Below, piece by piece: positions 1 to 15,032 of a stretch of DNA of 64,000 nucleotides (position 1 is its first letter; each line of letters begins with the position of its first letter). A program made the translations under genes and the position numbers. Source of the DNA: Zygnema cylindricum (lineage: Eukaryota > Streptophyta > Zygnematophyceae > Zygnematales > Zygnemataceae); contig JBBHKE010000229.1 in NCBI GenBank assembly GCA_037447655.1, positions 204,761-268,760 on the forward strand, read 5' to 3'. The notes below the pieces were generated by a model. It was not told the DNA's origin and did no database searches. It saw only the letters and a program-made list of their open reading frames with translations.

Positions 1-902
1 GCCTGCTAAAGCAATTATCCAATGTCGCTTATTCCAAAATTTCCACTTTTATTGGCAATAGAACATTCAGCCGAACTTAAGAGTCAACCTATATATTCGA
101 TGCAACAAATCTGGTGCAGTCGATGCGTCTAATTTGACTACACCCAATATGATCAATGTAGCGATACATGTGGGTACAACACCATATTGATTGTTGTATC
201 ATGTCAGCATGTCATGAAAATATGAAATAAGTATATCAGTATGTTTCTAATTGGTGGAATTGGTACATTGGTCTACTGGGAAAATTGACGCAAATTGGTG
301 CATCAGTGATTTTACAATAGTTGTGTTGGCCACAGACCCAGAATGTAAAAATGGGGTTTTTGTATAAGTACCAGCAGCCTAAAGGCTATGATTGATCAAA
401 TATGGGTTTTTTCGATCAATCCATACTACTTTGAACCTGTTTCAAATAAAACCTGTATATGGCAGTTGCAAGGTCTTGAATTTAAAGACGTATTTGTATG
501 GATAACCTGTCGTCTTATTTGAACTTTTTCGTTTGAACGTGAATTATGTGGTTACATAAGTACATAATATGTTTTTTTTTTTTTTCCGTCTATATATTTT
601 TTTTTCCGTCTATATATTTTTTTTTCCACCAATATTTGCTGATGTCTCATATAACCAGTACTTGAGGTTATTGTTGCTTAATTTCCCAGTGCTTTAAAAG
701 AATCAAAATTTCCATTTCATTTTCCGGGTAAACTAGCATGTGTTTGATGCTACCAAAGATCGACAAAAGTTTTTTTGTTGCGTGTTTTTTAGGTCTTTTT
801 ATGATTTTTTTTTGTGTTTTTTGTCTTTTTACCCTTTTTTTGCGTTTTTTTTTACGTGTTTTTTGCGTTTTTTTACAATGTTTTTACATTGTTTTTTTGC
901 AG
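1..902 (+). other. Intron or upstream sequence of the CCHC gene
   Basis: I see no coding exon here. The stretch ends in a long T-rich tract followed by GCAG at 899-902, which is a good 3' splice site for the exon that begins at 903. The first half of the first zinc knuckle and any cold-shock domain must lie further upstream, outside the window. At about 570-640 there are three tandem copies of a short unit made of a T-run plus CCGTCTATATA. Confidence 0.6.
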
Positions 903-1238
903 GCTGGTCACTTTTCTCGCGAGTGCCCGAATGCCGGGGCAGGCGGTCGGTCCGGTGGAGGGTATGGGAGCCGGGGGGGTGGAGGGAGAGCGTGTTACAA
1001 TTGTGGTCAGGAGGGACACCTTTCGAGGGAGTGTCCTCAGGGAGGAGGAGGATCTCGAGGTAGCAGCTATGGAGGAGGAGGGTACGGGGGCAGTTATGGG
1101 GGAGGAGGGGGAACAGGAGGGAGCTATAACTCTGGGGGTTATGGGTCGTCCGGTGGTTATGGAGGAGGAGGGTATAGTGGTGGTGGTGGGAGTTATGGGG
1201 GAGGAGGATATGATGATAGGCAAGGAGGGAATTACTAA
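903..1238 (+). CDS. Glycine-rich CCHC zinc-knuckle protein, last exon (partial)
   Basis: This exon opens in phase 0 straight after a T-rich tract and CAG. It begins with AGHFSRECP, the second half of a C-x2-C-x4-H-x4-C zinc knuckle whose two first cysteines lie in a missing upstream exon. A complete second knuckle follows ([15 protein letters not shown], about 996-1040). The rest is a low-complexity tail of [11 protein letters not shown] and GGYGS blocks ending DDRQGGNY and a stop at 1238. This layout is that of plant glycine-rich RNA-binding proteins such as the cold-shock-domain/CCHC family (CSDP/GRP2), which bind single-stranded nucleic acids and act as RNA chaperones. The N-terminal cold-shock domain cannot be seen, so the subfamily is inferred. 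The longer reading frame from 738 runs back through the T-rich intron and is not real. Confidence 0.8.
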   Translation, partial: AGHFSRECPNAGAGGRSGGGYGSRGGGGRACYNCGQEGHLSRECPQGGGGSRGSSYGGGGYGGSYGGGGGTGGSYNSGGYGSSGGYGGGGYSGGGGSYGGGGYDDRQGGNY

Positions 1239-3312
1239 AAAAAACATCAAATAGCGTTGATTGGACAGAAGCATACAGCTTTTTTTTTTTTCTTCCTCGG
1301 GCAGAGTCACGGGGTCAGAAGTTTTGACTGGATGATAAAGAGCTGTTAAGATTTGTCCTGTCCTTAAAAAACGTATTTGTGTGTGGGAAAAAGTACTCGA
1401 AGGGTACATTAGAGAGCGAAAAAAACAGAACAAAAAAATAGAAAAAACAGAAAAACATTAACAGAAAAAATGAAGTCAAATAACTAAAAATGTTCCTGGG
1501 CGGTTTACAAAGTTCTCAGGAAGTTTAAAGTTTGGAGACTGGTTTTTTTTGTTCTGTTGAAAATCTGACCGGATGTGAGACGGTTGTTTTTTGTTTGGGC
1601 AAAAAAACCCTAAAAAAAGCATCTTAAAAGAACTCTAAAAACCTTAGTGATGGTCATCCATTGGAAAAGAAAACTAGATGTTTTGTGATTCTTGGTAATC
1701 AAGTTTGACTTCAACAATGAATGGGATTGTTGGTATCCCTCTTTTTCAGTAACGACCTTCTTGCACTTCGTAACTTTTTAGGGGAGAATTTGTATGTTTT
1801 CGTTTGAATTTTTGTAGATTGCCTAGGCAGTGCCTAATACCTTTGTACTTTTTGGGCAAGTTTTTTAATAAAAAACGTGTGCTTTCAATTCTTTAGTTTT
1901 CGTGATTTTTGAGAATGCACATCTTTATGACTTTGAAATACAGCAATTTCTCAAGTTTTTAGATGGAATGTTGGCTTGCATGTTGCACTGGTTGGCTAAA
2001 AGTTGATTGAAAATTATTTTACCGTCGTTTGTCTGTGCCTTAACTGAGTGAACCTAACTTCTAATACTCTTATAGATGGACGATCTGATCCGGAGGTTGG
2101 ATTGGTCCTCCCTTTTGAAACTCTCTCGACATGCTCATCTGAGCTTGGCGTTTAAGTTGTTTTAATTGTCCTCTAGTTATGTCGACGTGGATACAAATAG
2201 CTTTTGTTTTGTGTTGTTTCTTTCAATGTCTTTTATTGACATGTGCTTGTTCAAATGTCAAATTTTGCAACCTTTTTCCTTCTAGTTCGTTCCTCTTGCA
2301 TTCGATTTTCAGTTTCATTTTGCCTTTCGTTCTTACTCCCATGATGGTGCTTTCATAATGGAGAATCTAGCATAAAATTTTAGAAAGAGAACAATGTACA
2401 TTTCTAAATCGACACTTATCTTTTCAATGGAATATACATTGTTGTTACAAGACCTACAGTGAAACAAAGCAAGGTGACTGCAGCGGCCACTATTGCCCAC
2501 CTTTGTAACCCCTTGCGCAATTGGAGAAATATATGCAAAAACCACCCAGTTCACTTGAGAATTCGCTTCCAAAACACAACAAGACGCAACAGCATTAAAT
2601 CTCTCCTTACGCTAATCTGTTACTTGAAGGTAAAACATTAATTACCACAATAAATAAAAGATCCTGAAATTTCGTATTTCACCATAATATGGTCACATCT
2701 CAAATCCAACCCGAAACTAGGCCATGTCTACCAATAGACAATGCAATACTGAAGATGATAAGATGTACAGGTGAAATGTGATTGGAAGTAAAAAGCCAGG
2801 TGCAAGAATGAAAACTACGCCACCCAGCATCAGTAGAATTAGAGAACTAGCGTTAACATTTTGCTAAAGTTAGCTCTTCTACATGATGTTTTGAGACATG
2901 GTTTGTTGTAAAAAACTCCTACATGTATGGAACATACGCTATTTCTCCAAAGCCTTCTTTGTATAGACCTTTAATTCTAGAGCTTATTACTTAGCAATAG
3001 CACAGCTCAAAGTGATAAAAATTATACGACCTAAGGTTGTAAATGTCGCCTTACTAAATTGATCACCTACATCGCAAAGACTTGGAAATATGTAAACTAA
3101 ATTAGAATACAAAAATTGCCTAAACGTCCACTCGCTTAACTTACCACTTTATTTGCCAGTGAAATAGAATACTACTATAGCTTCTCCAAACAGTAAACTG
3201 GAATTGACAGACGACATTATTCAAAAACTCAAGCACTACTCTATTTGGTGTCTCTTGGTGAGAAAAAATAAATAAAATAGAAACAGATTCAATGTCAGGC
3301 ACTAAGAGGACA
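1239..3312. other. Converging 3' UTRs and spacer
   Basis: This lies between the stop of the CCHC gene (+) and the stop of the NAC-alpha gene (-), so it should hold both 3' UTRs. An AATAAA at 1867-1872 is a plausible poly(A) signal for the + strand gene. The sequence is AT-rich with many T-runs. Small open frames (for example 2333-2572 and 2459-2641) show no recognisable domain. I saw no repeat or RNA gene. Confidence 0.5.
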
Positions 3313-6254
<2,942 letters not shown>

Positions 6255-6551
6255 TGTGAATCTTAAAAGAAAATCGGCGAAGAAAATTAAATCGTAAACT
6301 AATGAAAATTTCTTCTTGGACACTGTCTACATCTATACATAGGTACTGTACTGTTTTCAAAGGGCGGCAATATTGAGAATTGAGAAATAGGTCAAACGAC
6401 TCATGGAGGTCGACTGACGATTCTTGATGAAACGCCGAACAGTCATACAACTATTTCAAACGTGCGAAAACGATTGAAAAAAGTATTATACTCTATCCGT
6501 ATTTAAGATTATAATATGCGTAGGGTACGGGGAATCTACATATACTGTAGT
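6255..6551. other. NAC-alpha upstream region
   Basis: This is the putative promoter and 5' UTR of the NAC-alpha gene (- strand). A stretch at about 6449-6475 (CTATTTCAAACGTGCGAAAA) resembles the ends of the small TIR elements at 14610 and 39408, so part of this region may itself be transposon-derived. I could not assign a TATA box. Confidence 0.4.
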
Positions 6552-7547
6552 ATAGTCGAAATGCGCGAAAACAATGAAATTGCCAAATTGGTGTATGTCA
6601 TATACCAATTTAGTGTTGTGTATCGGTAAAAAACTTATCGCGATAACACCGATACCGATAGTTATCGGTTATCGAACGGTCAGAGCTTCCGATATATCGG
6701 TCTGGGACCAACAAATTCCATATCGGCGATAACTTAAAAAATATATAGTATGCGTACAATAGTACTTTATAACATACTGTATTATTTTACTGATTTTATA
6801 TAGCGTGTGGCATGCCACGTATAAAAACCTGTTCCGTTACAGTTTAACTGCAATTTATTACGGTAAACGCGGCACATAAACGTTGGCCGGTTAACTGAAC
6901 AAAAATTTTACGGCGACGTACGGAAATTTACTAAAAAATTGGTGAACATGGAACTGGAAAAGGACGGCGGACACAAAAGTACAACGGACGCAAAATAACA
7001 TTCTGCGCGCCGCCGGAATCGAACGGACGACTTGGTATGAGAAAATACGAACGGACGGGCCAGCGTGAGCGCCGGCATCCCGGAATGGCTCTTTTGGCAG
7101 CTTTTGCCAAAAAAGCCGACATATTGACACGTGGCAGGTCCTTAGTGGATCTCAAGGAATTAAGGGACAAAGCCATGGCGTCGGATGTGAAAGGTACATC
7201 GTTTTTACTGGATCCGTATCAAAATCGTACATATTTCATGGCGGCTACGGTACTTTCTATGCTTGTACACGTCCGGAGAATATGACGAACAGTTGAGTGT
7301 GCAGACCGTACATTTATCTGTACGGTCCGTACAGTTATCGCCAATAATTATCGTTATCGGCATTATCGCCGATAAGTACCCGATATTATCGGCTACTTAT
7401 CGGCGATAAGACCAATGTCGATATATCGTACCAATATATCGATTATCGGATACTCGAAAAAAGGCCCATATCGGTTATCGGCAAATCCTTACCGATACAC
7501 AACACTACCAATTTGGCAATTTCATTGTTTTCGCGCATTTCGACTAT
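6552..7547. repeat. Palindromic (hairpin) element with 41-bp arms, split by a hAT-like element
   Basis: Bases 6552-6592 and 7507-7547 are exact reverse complements (41 bp; outer ends ATAGTCGAAATGCGCGAAAA). If the inserted hAT-like element at 6612-7506 and one copy of its target duplication are removed, the arms are separated by only about 11 bp. The ancestral sequence was therefore a tight hairpin. The arm sequence resembles the TIR family seen at 14610, 39408 and 57175 ((C)ATAGTTCAAA...GTGCGAAAA). Confidence 0.75.
6612..7506. mobile_element. Non-autonomous hAT-like DNA transposon (about 895 bp)
   Basis: The terminal inverted repeat AGTGTTGTGTATCGGTAA is perfect over 18 bp at both ends. An 8-bp target-site duplication ACCAATTT lies at 6604-6611 and 7507-7514. 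A few bases at the border are ambiguous because the target is itself palindromic. TSD length and TIR style fit the hAT superfamily. The subterminal regions are rich in TATCGG / CCGATA repeats. The interior shows no transposase; the small frames at 7037-7285 and 6931-7176 have no recognisable domain. Related fragments occur at about 41680-41835 and 48535-49347. Confidence 0.8.
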
Positions 7548-8071
7548 GGAACAGAGAGGAGACACGTGTATCGCACTAATAGAAATTTTGCGACTCACAC
7601 TGTCAGCCGAACCGGTACAGTACTGTACTGTACTGTACATAGATTTAGGAAGTGGCTACCGTACGCGACAGTTGATTCGAGGCGACTGGCTGGGAGCGCA
7701 CTCATTTTTAAAAGTTCGAATGCGACGTATAAATACATTAGATGAAAAGATACGAAACGGTTCCCATTTAAAAAATATTAAAAATCATACGAAATTGGCA
7801 CCAGGTTTTGCGCTCGAATTTGAAATTTCTCCTTTGGAATGCCGGGCGTCACTTTCGGGAGACATTTTTGAATTGGTAAATCTTGTCCAGGCGTCGGTGA
7901 CTCGGTGGGCAGGCGCTCGGGCGTTGTTCCACCGATTTTCAGGAATATATCGGAAACCCTAAAAAAAGTGGCAAAAGTTTCAAACTTGGCCAGAATATTA
8001 CAGAGGAAAGACGAGCACCATAGCTGAACTCGGCTTTACTGTTTCTTTTCCAGCTGACATAGTTCGCAGTC
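7548..8071 (+). promoter_or_regulatory. Upstream region of the Nup62 gene
   Basis: About 520 bp lie between the palindromic element and the Nup62 ATG. The sequence has no clear TATA box near the expected start. A CTTTTCCAG-like string at about 8045-8052 could end a leader intron, but this is uncertain. The open frame at 7513-7962 overlaps the transposon end and shows no domain, so I do not call it a gene. Confidence 0.35.
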
Positions 8072-11000
8072 ATGTTTAACTCTTCCTCTGGGTAAGGCTA
8101 GAAATTACTGTACATATCGGTCTCTTAACTCTATCCCTTTTCTGTCCCCTTGCATCTTTGTTTGCCCTTGTGTGCTTTTTCTTTCTGCTTTCAATAATAC
8201 CGGTATCGTTATTGATTAAACTGTCCATCTTTAGAAGAGCATATAAAAAGATTTTTTTTAATCCTTCGCTTAAGAATCCTGACGGCCTTCAATCGTTTTT
8301 TCCCTACCAGAAGCCCAATTTTTGGAGCCTCTTCGTCTACTTTGGGTGCTTCTGCCTCGACTCCGTCGTTTAATTTTGGGCCCGCACCTGCTTTTTCGGC
8401 TCCTGCCTTTGGCGCTCCTACTTCATCTGGCACTATGTTTGGATCGTCGACATCTGGCAGCACAGGATTCAACACTTCTCCCTTAGCTTTTGGAACTACA
8501 GCTAGTTCTGGAGCGGCCACTACGACTGCTTCAACGCCACTATTTGGTGGAGGAGCCGTGTTTGGTTCAGGAGCAACCAATACTGGCTTTGGAGCCAGCT
8601 CAACTTCAGCATCTTTTGGTTCTGCTCCTCCTCCCTTAAGTTTTGGTTCCACTGGTATGGCTACCACCTCTGCGTCTGCATTTAGCTCTGCGCCTTCAGC
8701 TTCAGGATTCTTATTTGGCTCCTCTCCTGCATTTGGTTCCTCGGCAACATCAGCTCCAAGTCCTTCTCTTTTCAACTTTGGTTCTAGTGCCTCCACAGCT
8801 GGGAACCAAGCATCAGGAGGCTTATTGTTTGGAGCAAGCACCAATTCATCCACTCCCGCATTTGGTGTATCGACTCAGTCAAGTTTTGGAACTTCACCTG
8901 CCACTGTCTCGAGTGCTCCTGCATTTGGTTCTGGAGGTGCACTGTTCGGGTCATCACCTGCATCAACTCCTACTTCCTTTGGTTTTGGCGGAGCATCTTC
9001 AGTAACACCTCCCGCCAATTTCAGTTTTGCCAAGTCATCAACTTTGGGCGCTGGCTCTGCCGCCACGTCAGCGTCACCTTCTTTTGGAGCCACACAGCCT
9101 TCTACAGCTGCAAGTCTCGGTGGATTTCAGCCCAATCCGTCCCTTTCATTTGGGCAGGCTTCCACTGGAGGCACTGCCAACCCATTTTCTGCGTCTCAGG
9201 GGCCTTCCATGTTCCCGTCATTCGGTGGGGCTTCGTCGAGCTCCCCAGCTGTGAGCTCATTTGCGATGCCATCTAGTTCAGCGTCCTTTCCTTCCAGTGC
9301 CCCTGTTTTTGGTGGAACCTCGATGAGCTTTTCAACTGGTGGATCTTCTAGTTCAACGTTATCTTCTACCTCAAATACTGCATCTTCAGCTCCTGTATTT
9401 ACTTTTAGTCTATCAGGAACAAGCTCTGGCCCAGGCTTAACCGCTCCATCCACTTTTTCGTCTCAGACCCTTGCACCTGGCACGTCTTTTGGTCAGATGG
9501 GAGCCTCAACTAGTTCTGCTTTTGCTTCAACCCCTTCCTCTGGTCCTGCCTTTGGCCTTTCCACTTTGCCTGGCACTGGAGCCTCCCTCAGTCCAATGTT
9601 TAGCCCGACATCAGCCCCTGCCTTTTCGGTCCAAGGAGGCACCAGTGCTCGAACGACAACTGCAGCTTCAACACCAGCCTCGGGTTTCTCATTTGGACCG
9701 TCGACAATGACAGCTCCTTCTTCGGGAACCGCTGCTGGGACCTCTTCGTCCGCTCCTGCATTTGGTGCTACTGGATTGTCAACTGGTTTTGGGGCTACGG
9801 CTCAAGCTCCTTTGTTTGGTACAACCGGATCGCCAGCTGCTACGCCAACATCTCTTTTTGGTGCAAGTGGATCATCAACAACCGGTGGAAATAGTTCTCA
9901 AGCACCTTTATTTGGTGCAACTGGATCATCAAGTGCTACAGGAACTCCCTCGCAAGCACCTCTGTTTGGTGGAACTGGAGCATCGACTTCTGGAGGGACC
10001 ACTTCTCAAGCATCTTTATTTGGTGCTACTGGACCTTCAACTGCTACAGGGACCACCTCGCAAGCACCTTTATTCGGTGGAAGTGGTTCGTCGGCTCCTG
10101 CTGCAGGAACATCTCAAGCACCGTTGTTTGGTGGCAGTGGACCTTCAGCTGCCACGGGAACATCTTCTCAAGCGCCTTTATTTGGTGGAGCTGGATCATC
10201 AGCTGCTGCAGGAACCACCTCTACTCTTTTTGGTGGAGCTGGATCCTCTGGTTCTGCGGGAACCACTTCCCAGGCACATCTGTTTGGAGGAACTGGAGCA
10301 TCTGCTGCTGGAACTTCCCTCCCAATCGCTCCTAGCTCTGGCGCTGGGTGCGTACGAGTGTTTCTTGTGTTCTCTTCTGCTTTCTCCTCTTCTCTTGTCT
10401 TTTACTTCTAAACTTAATTTTCATCCTGTATGAGCAGTTGCCAAACCTGTTTGCAGGACTGTACACTGCAGCCTTAACAGGTGATGTTTTGTAAAGTTGT
10501 GTAACATGTTCTAATGTGGTAATGATAATGACTATTGGCCAACCACTACTGTCGAGTAAGGATGGCGCTGACAACATAATTGACAAAATTCTGAAGGATA
10601 TGGATGTCTGCGTGAACAGGACAAATGCGGGATCAGCTCCAAGCATTGCCACATCTACTCAACAAATCAAGCCTCCATCTGAGATCAAGGGAAAAACCGT
10701 TGAAGAGGTGGGACTGGTATTATATCACTTTCTTTGTTACTTCGAAAGTGCCTTGGCTTTGCAGGTTCATGGGAACATTTGAGAGTTACTTTAGAGCTGC
10801 AGGAATTGTGTTTGAGGTTTGTGCAAGGTATATGCAACAGAACTCCTTCTAAACTTTGCAATTGACTCCTTTGTGCAGATCATTCGAGAATGGAGCAATG
10901 AGTTAGAATTTCGCTGCAATTCCTTTCGTCGGCAAGCTGATGTGCTTCAGGAGTGGGATCAACGGATTCGTGGCAATCGGAGCGCACTTGTAGCCCTAGA

Positions 11001-14000
11001 AGTGAGTGCTACCTCACTTTGTTCACTTCTTTTTCCATCATTTCTGGACGTCAGAGTGATACCTTACTGGATAATTTTGGCAATGCATGTGAAGTTCAGT
11101 TTTGTTATGTTGGATGTGTGATCTGTGCATCAGTCATGGAAGAGATGCATGAACAAGCTCACATGTCGCTGAGCTCGGATGGCCTCTTTTAAAAAAAAAA
11201 TTGTCATTGTTGGGGGTGGACAGAGGGAAGTGAGCATTGTTGCTGAGGCGCAAAAGGGACTTGAAAACCAATTGAATCATATTGACGCCTGTCAGCTCGA
11301 GGTATGCTCTAGCCTAATGGCTTCTTATGATCTTGTGTGAAAAACCTTTTCATTCACAGATTGATAGATATTGAGACATTGGCTTTCAGAGGCACTTCGG
11401 AGAGCCTGACGTATCTGTTTTTTGATGGTTGCATTTTTCTACTGACAAGGTTTGTCTGTACATGCTCCATGCGATATATTGTGTATGCAGGTGGACAGGG
11501 CTCTGCAGGAGATGGAGCAGGAAGCAGAACGGATTATGAATGAAGAGCAGGAAAGCATTCAAAGGAGTCTGCGAGAAAATGACGCTGCTATCACGCGAGA
11601 TATGATGTAAGACTTTTTACTTTGTTTTTTCCCCGGGCTATGGCCTATCTGCCCTTCGTTTCCCAGGAAGAGTCAATCTCTCGTGTTATGTTCAGCAACA
11701 GTGTAGAATGATTACTGTCACGATGGCTCGATTGTTTATTTGTTAAAAGGTCTGCTGTTTGGAGAAGGTAACCATTTCTGAACCAGACGTAATGTACGAT
11801 TTCCATCTGGTTTAATTGGAGAAATTTGAAAGACTTTTAATACCTATTATTAATGAACAGCTGCTCACGGTTCAATTGAATTTTCACTTTTAAATAAGAT
11901 GGAACGATGAACGTTGGATTTACTCCAATTTGAAGAATCTAACGTCTGTTTTCTCACTTATTGAACACTCTATTACGACCCTTAACTGCAATCCTCACTT
12001 CTTACACAAGAGCCATACGGTTGCGGTAGCGTATACAGCGTTTGACATTTATCACACCAAAAATATGTTGTTGATACCCAAAATACTTGCGGTGACCAGA
12101 AATCCCGAATAAATTTGGATATTTTTAGGTTTGGGGTTTTAAGATTAAGGTTTGGGTTAAAAGTTGGAAGGGAATTTGAAAAGAAGATTTGGGAAGGGGG
12201 TTGTAACGGAAATGGGATTGGTTTAGTTAATTTAGAATAAGGCTTTGGAGGTTGACAGTGGTACAACTTTTTATATTTTTTTGGAATCTTTGTTTGGTGT
12301 TGCTCTAGCCATTTGTACGTCGGGCCTTGTAAGTTTTGTATTTTGATCTTTACCCGTGATATTTATTGAACAAGTTCATTATTATGGGTATGACGGTAAA
12401 TGCTATCTGCCACTACTTATTATTGCGAAGGTTAGGTACGTTTTTGATGGAGAGTTTGAAGGGGTTGCAGGAATGAGAATGCACAGTATCTGGAGGCAGA
12501 ATTGGACCGTATTGGTCAGAAAATTCGAGACGCCATCAGGCTTGTGAATACTGCCCAGGTAACAACTCCCGACCCTGTCTGTAAGGGTGCATACTTAATC
12601 TTCATTTAAGCTCCAAAAAACGAGTTAACCAATGGAGACGAACGGTGGTAGTTTCAGTCAGTGGACCTTTCTTACCAGTGTGGATGATTGTGAGGAGGTG
12701 GTAGTTGAGGTTTTGGAACAAGTTTTTTGGTGGAATCAGAGATAGTGGTATAAGAAACAAATTTGGTATTTTAAGAAACATTAAAAAGCTTAAGGGACTC
12801 TGAGGACATGGGTGGACAAGATTTTTCTATGTAAATCATTGGAAGTGGAACACAAGGTGCATTGCAACTTTTCAGCAGAATGTTCAGCAATTTAGTATGC
12901 TTAGGAATAAAAGCGAGTGGTATGATATTTTACAACAATTCAAATGTTGATATTCCAATATTGACCTATAACGCATTAGCTTGGTAACTTTTCGTAAACT
13001 GTCTAAAATGTTAATCGACAATGAATGGGGAGCCTTTGTGGGGGAGCTACAGGGAGGTGAGAGTGGCACAGCGGCTGGAGCCAGTCCTTTGGAGGCAGTT
13101 CATCACATCCTCAACAACCAGCTCACAGCCTTAGTATGGGTAGATAACAAGGTGAGTGTGTTTTCTGGATCTTTGATGCATAACGAAGGGAAAGATCTTT
13201 GCGATATGGCACTTGTCTTGTGTTGTAGTTTGGAAATTTCGGTATGTCTTGCAAATGTCGCAAACAAGACCACGGTAGGCATTGTGACTGAAACGGAACA
13301 GTAATGTCAAATTACATATTCATTGTTGCCAGTAGTTGTATTCTCATTTCCATTTTCTGGTCTTGTATTGGTCATTATTTGGTCAATTTACTCCATATCT
13401 TACACAAAAGATGACCATGACCAAAACATGACCAAAACATGATCTACATATGACCAGAAAATGTAAGTGAGAGGAAATGCCCAGTGATGTCTAGCGCAGG
13501 TTGTCTCACATGTAAGGGGAAATATGACTTTTCTCAAGTGTAGATCGCTGATCTCAGCATCCATATGAGCAGCGAGTCGTACGGACGTCCAAGCGTCTCG
13601 CTGCTCGCGTGGATGCTGACATCAGTTACCTGCAGTGACAAAACTTGTATTTTTCCCTCGTACTTATTACATGCCATATTCCACTTTTTCCATCCCAAGC
13701 GTCGAAAAAATATAAAACTACAGTTTATCACGAGATATAATTCTTGACTACTCTTGGCTATGTGCTTGAATGGCTATGGTCCATCTAGGTCCTGAAGCAA
13801 GAATAAAAGCCGCAAGATGGCAAAGCCCGATTTCTTTGTTCTATTTCCTTGGAAACATAGTATTATAAACCAGTTTCAACCCTTATTAATGTAAAATAAT
13901 TAGCGCCTTCCAACTAGCTGACAAACTTCAATGAACTTATTGCTTAAATACCATAGAGATAAAACGGACAAAAATGCGTTTACCTGTCTCCTAGTGATGT

Positions 14001-15032
14001 ACCATGTGTGCTTCACATATTACACCAAAATATGTCTTGTGTACATTCCACGGAAACATAGGATGTACACTTGACATAAAAAAGCCAAAATAACTTATGT
14101 TTACCATAGTTTATAATTTATCTACCATAAAAAAAACACGATCGGATGGTCAGGATCCTCGCCACAAAATAAGGCATGTGATAAGTTCTAATATCCATAA
14201 ACTGATTAAATTGACGTATGCAAATGTGAGACATCTACACTGCCACATTGGAATATAATCTCATTTCAAATGCCTACTCTGTATTGGACATGTAACCATA
14301 AAAGTGTGAACCTGACATTCAGAAAGTCTTGGTATCTGCTTATGGTGATTTGTGATGTATCGATTATCTTGCGCCCCCGAAACCCCAAAAACTTAGCAAT
14401 ATTGCTCCTGCTACTCAGTTCAAGTTGAAACCTGCAGTGGTTCTGTCTTTTTCAATATGAATCAGGTGTGGTTAGTTGGTACTGTCATTTGTTTTCTATG
14501 CTGGTACATAGTTTTTTTGTGCAGTATAGGTTAAACAGAATAGGGAGATATTTGTAAGGTATTTTTTTGTAGCATTTGTTCCATTAGCCGATAGCTTCAA
14601 TTGTACTAATAGTTCAAATGTGCGAAAACAATGTGTGTAATTCCGTAAATTATGCGTATTATTGTATGAGGTAACCACATTTAAAGTTTCCAATTGTTTC
14701 TGCACATTTGAACCATGGTTCTAATGTGCGAAAATGTATAGAAATGTATATTCTATATTGTTGTCACCCCACATATAAAGTTTATTATTCTCAAAATAGC
14801 TCTGTAGTACGCATATAATAGGGGAATACTGGATATAGCGTTTCCACTCATTTCCGCAATTATAAACTATGATCGAAACTATGGTTGTACTTAGTCATTT
14901 AAGCACTACTTTTGACGTTATTTGGGTTTGGCAATATTGCAGGCAGTGGAGCTCAGAACCCGACTCCAACGATTGGCTGACCAAGGAACATCTTTCCAAC
15001 AAAAGCCATCGGGACCCCTTGGGGGAGCATGA
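8072..15032 (+). CDS. NUP62: FG-repeat nucleoporin Nup62 (Nsp1-type)
   Basis: This is a central-channel nuclear pore protein: the FG region builds the permeability barrier and the C-terminal coiled coil anchors it with Nup54/Nup58. Nine exons give 912 aa: 8072-8091, 8311-10347, 10620-10707, 10879-11001, 11224-11301, 11491-11606, 12471-12558, 13053-13151 and 14943-15032. The phases fit throughout (2739 nt). Residues 1 to about 690 are Ser/Thr/Ala/Gly-rich with many FG, FGA, FGS and LFG motifs. From EEIIREWSNELEFR onward the sequence follows the Nsp1_C coiled-coil domain (IIREWSNEL..., EREVSIVAEAQKGLENQL, HHILNNQLTALVWVDNK), ending GPLGGA. Exon 1 (MFNSSSG) was chosen because its phase-2 donor GTAAGG joins exactly to exon 2. 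The large exon carries nearly the whole FG region, so other-frame open frames there (e.g. 8209-8853, 9762-10433) are shadows. Confidence 0.93.
9790..10320 (+). repeat. Coding minisatellite in the Nup62 FG region
   Basis: About ten tandem, diverged copies of a roughly 17-18 codon unit lie in the Nup62 frame. The consensus is SQAPLFGGTGSSAATGT, with variants QAPLFGATG, TSLFGASG and QAHLFGGTG. DNA periods vary by whole codons, so the frame is kept. Such arrays expand and contract, and the number of LFG motifs probably differs between individuals. Confidence 0.8.
13152..14942 (+). other. Last intron of Nup62, with small inverted-repeat insertions
   Basis: This intron of about 1.8 kb starts GTGAGT and ends GCAG. 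It holds a hairpin at about 13553-13618 in which CAGCATCCATATGAGCAGCGAG faces an imperfect reverse complement ending GTGGATGCTG. It also holds two adjoining small TIR-like units: about 14610-14717 (AATAGTTCAAATGTGCGAAAA to TGCACATTTGAACCATG) and about 14714-14872 (CATGGTTCTAATGTGCGAAAA to a degraded end AACTATG). These ends match the family seen at 39408 and, more loosely, 57175. I saw no exon. Confidence 0.6.

Noticed and set aside
738-902. N-terminal extension of the CCHC protein with a hydrophobic segment
   Set aside because: The hydrophobic residues are the reading of a T-rich intron end, and the frame becomes meaningful only after the CAG at 900-902.
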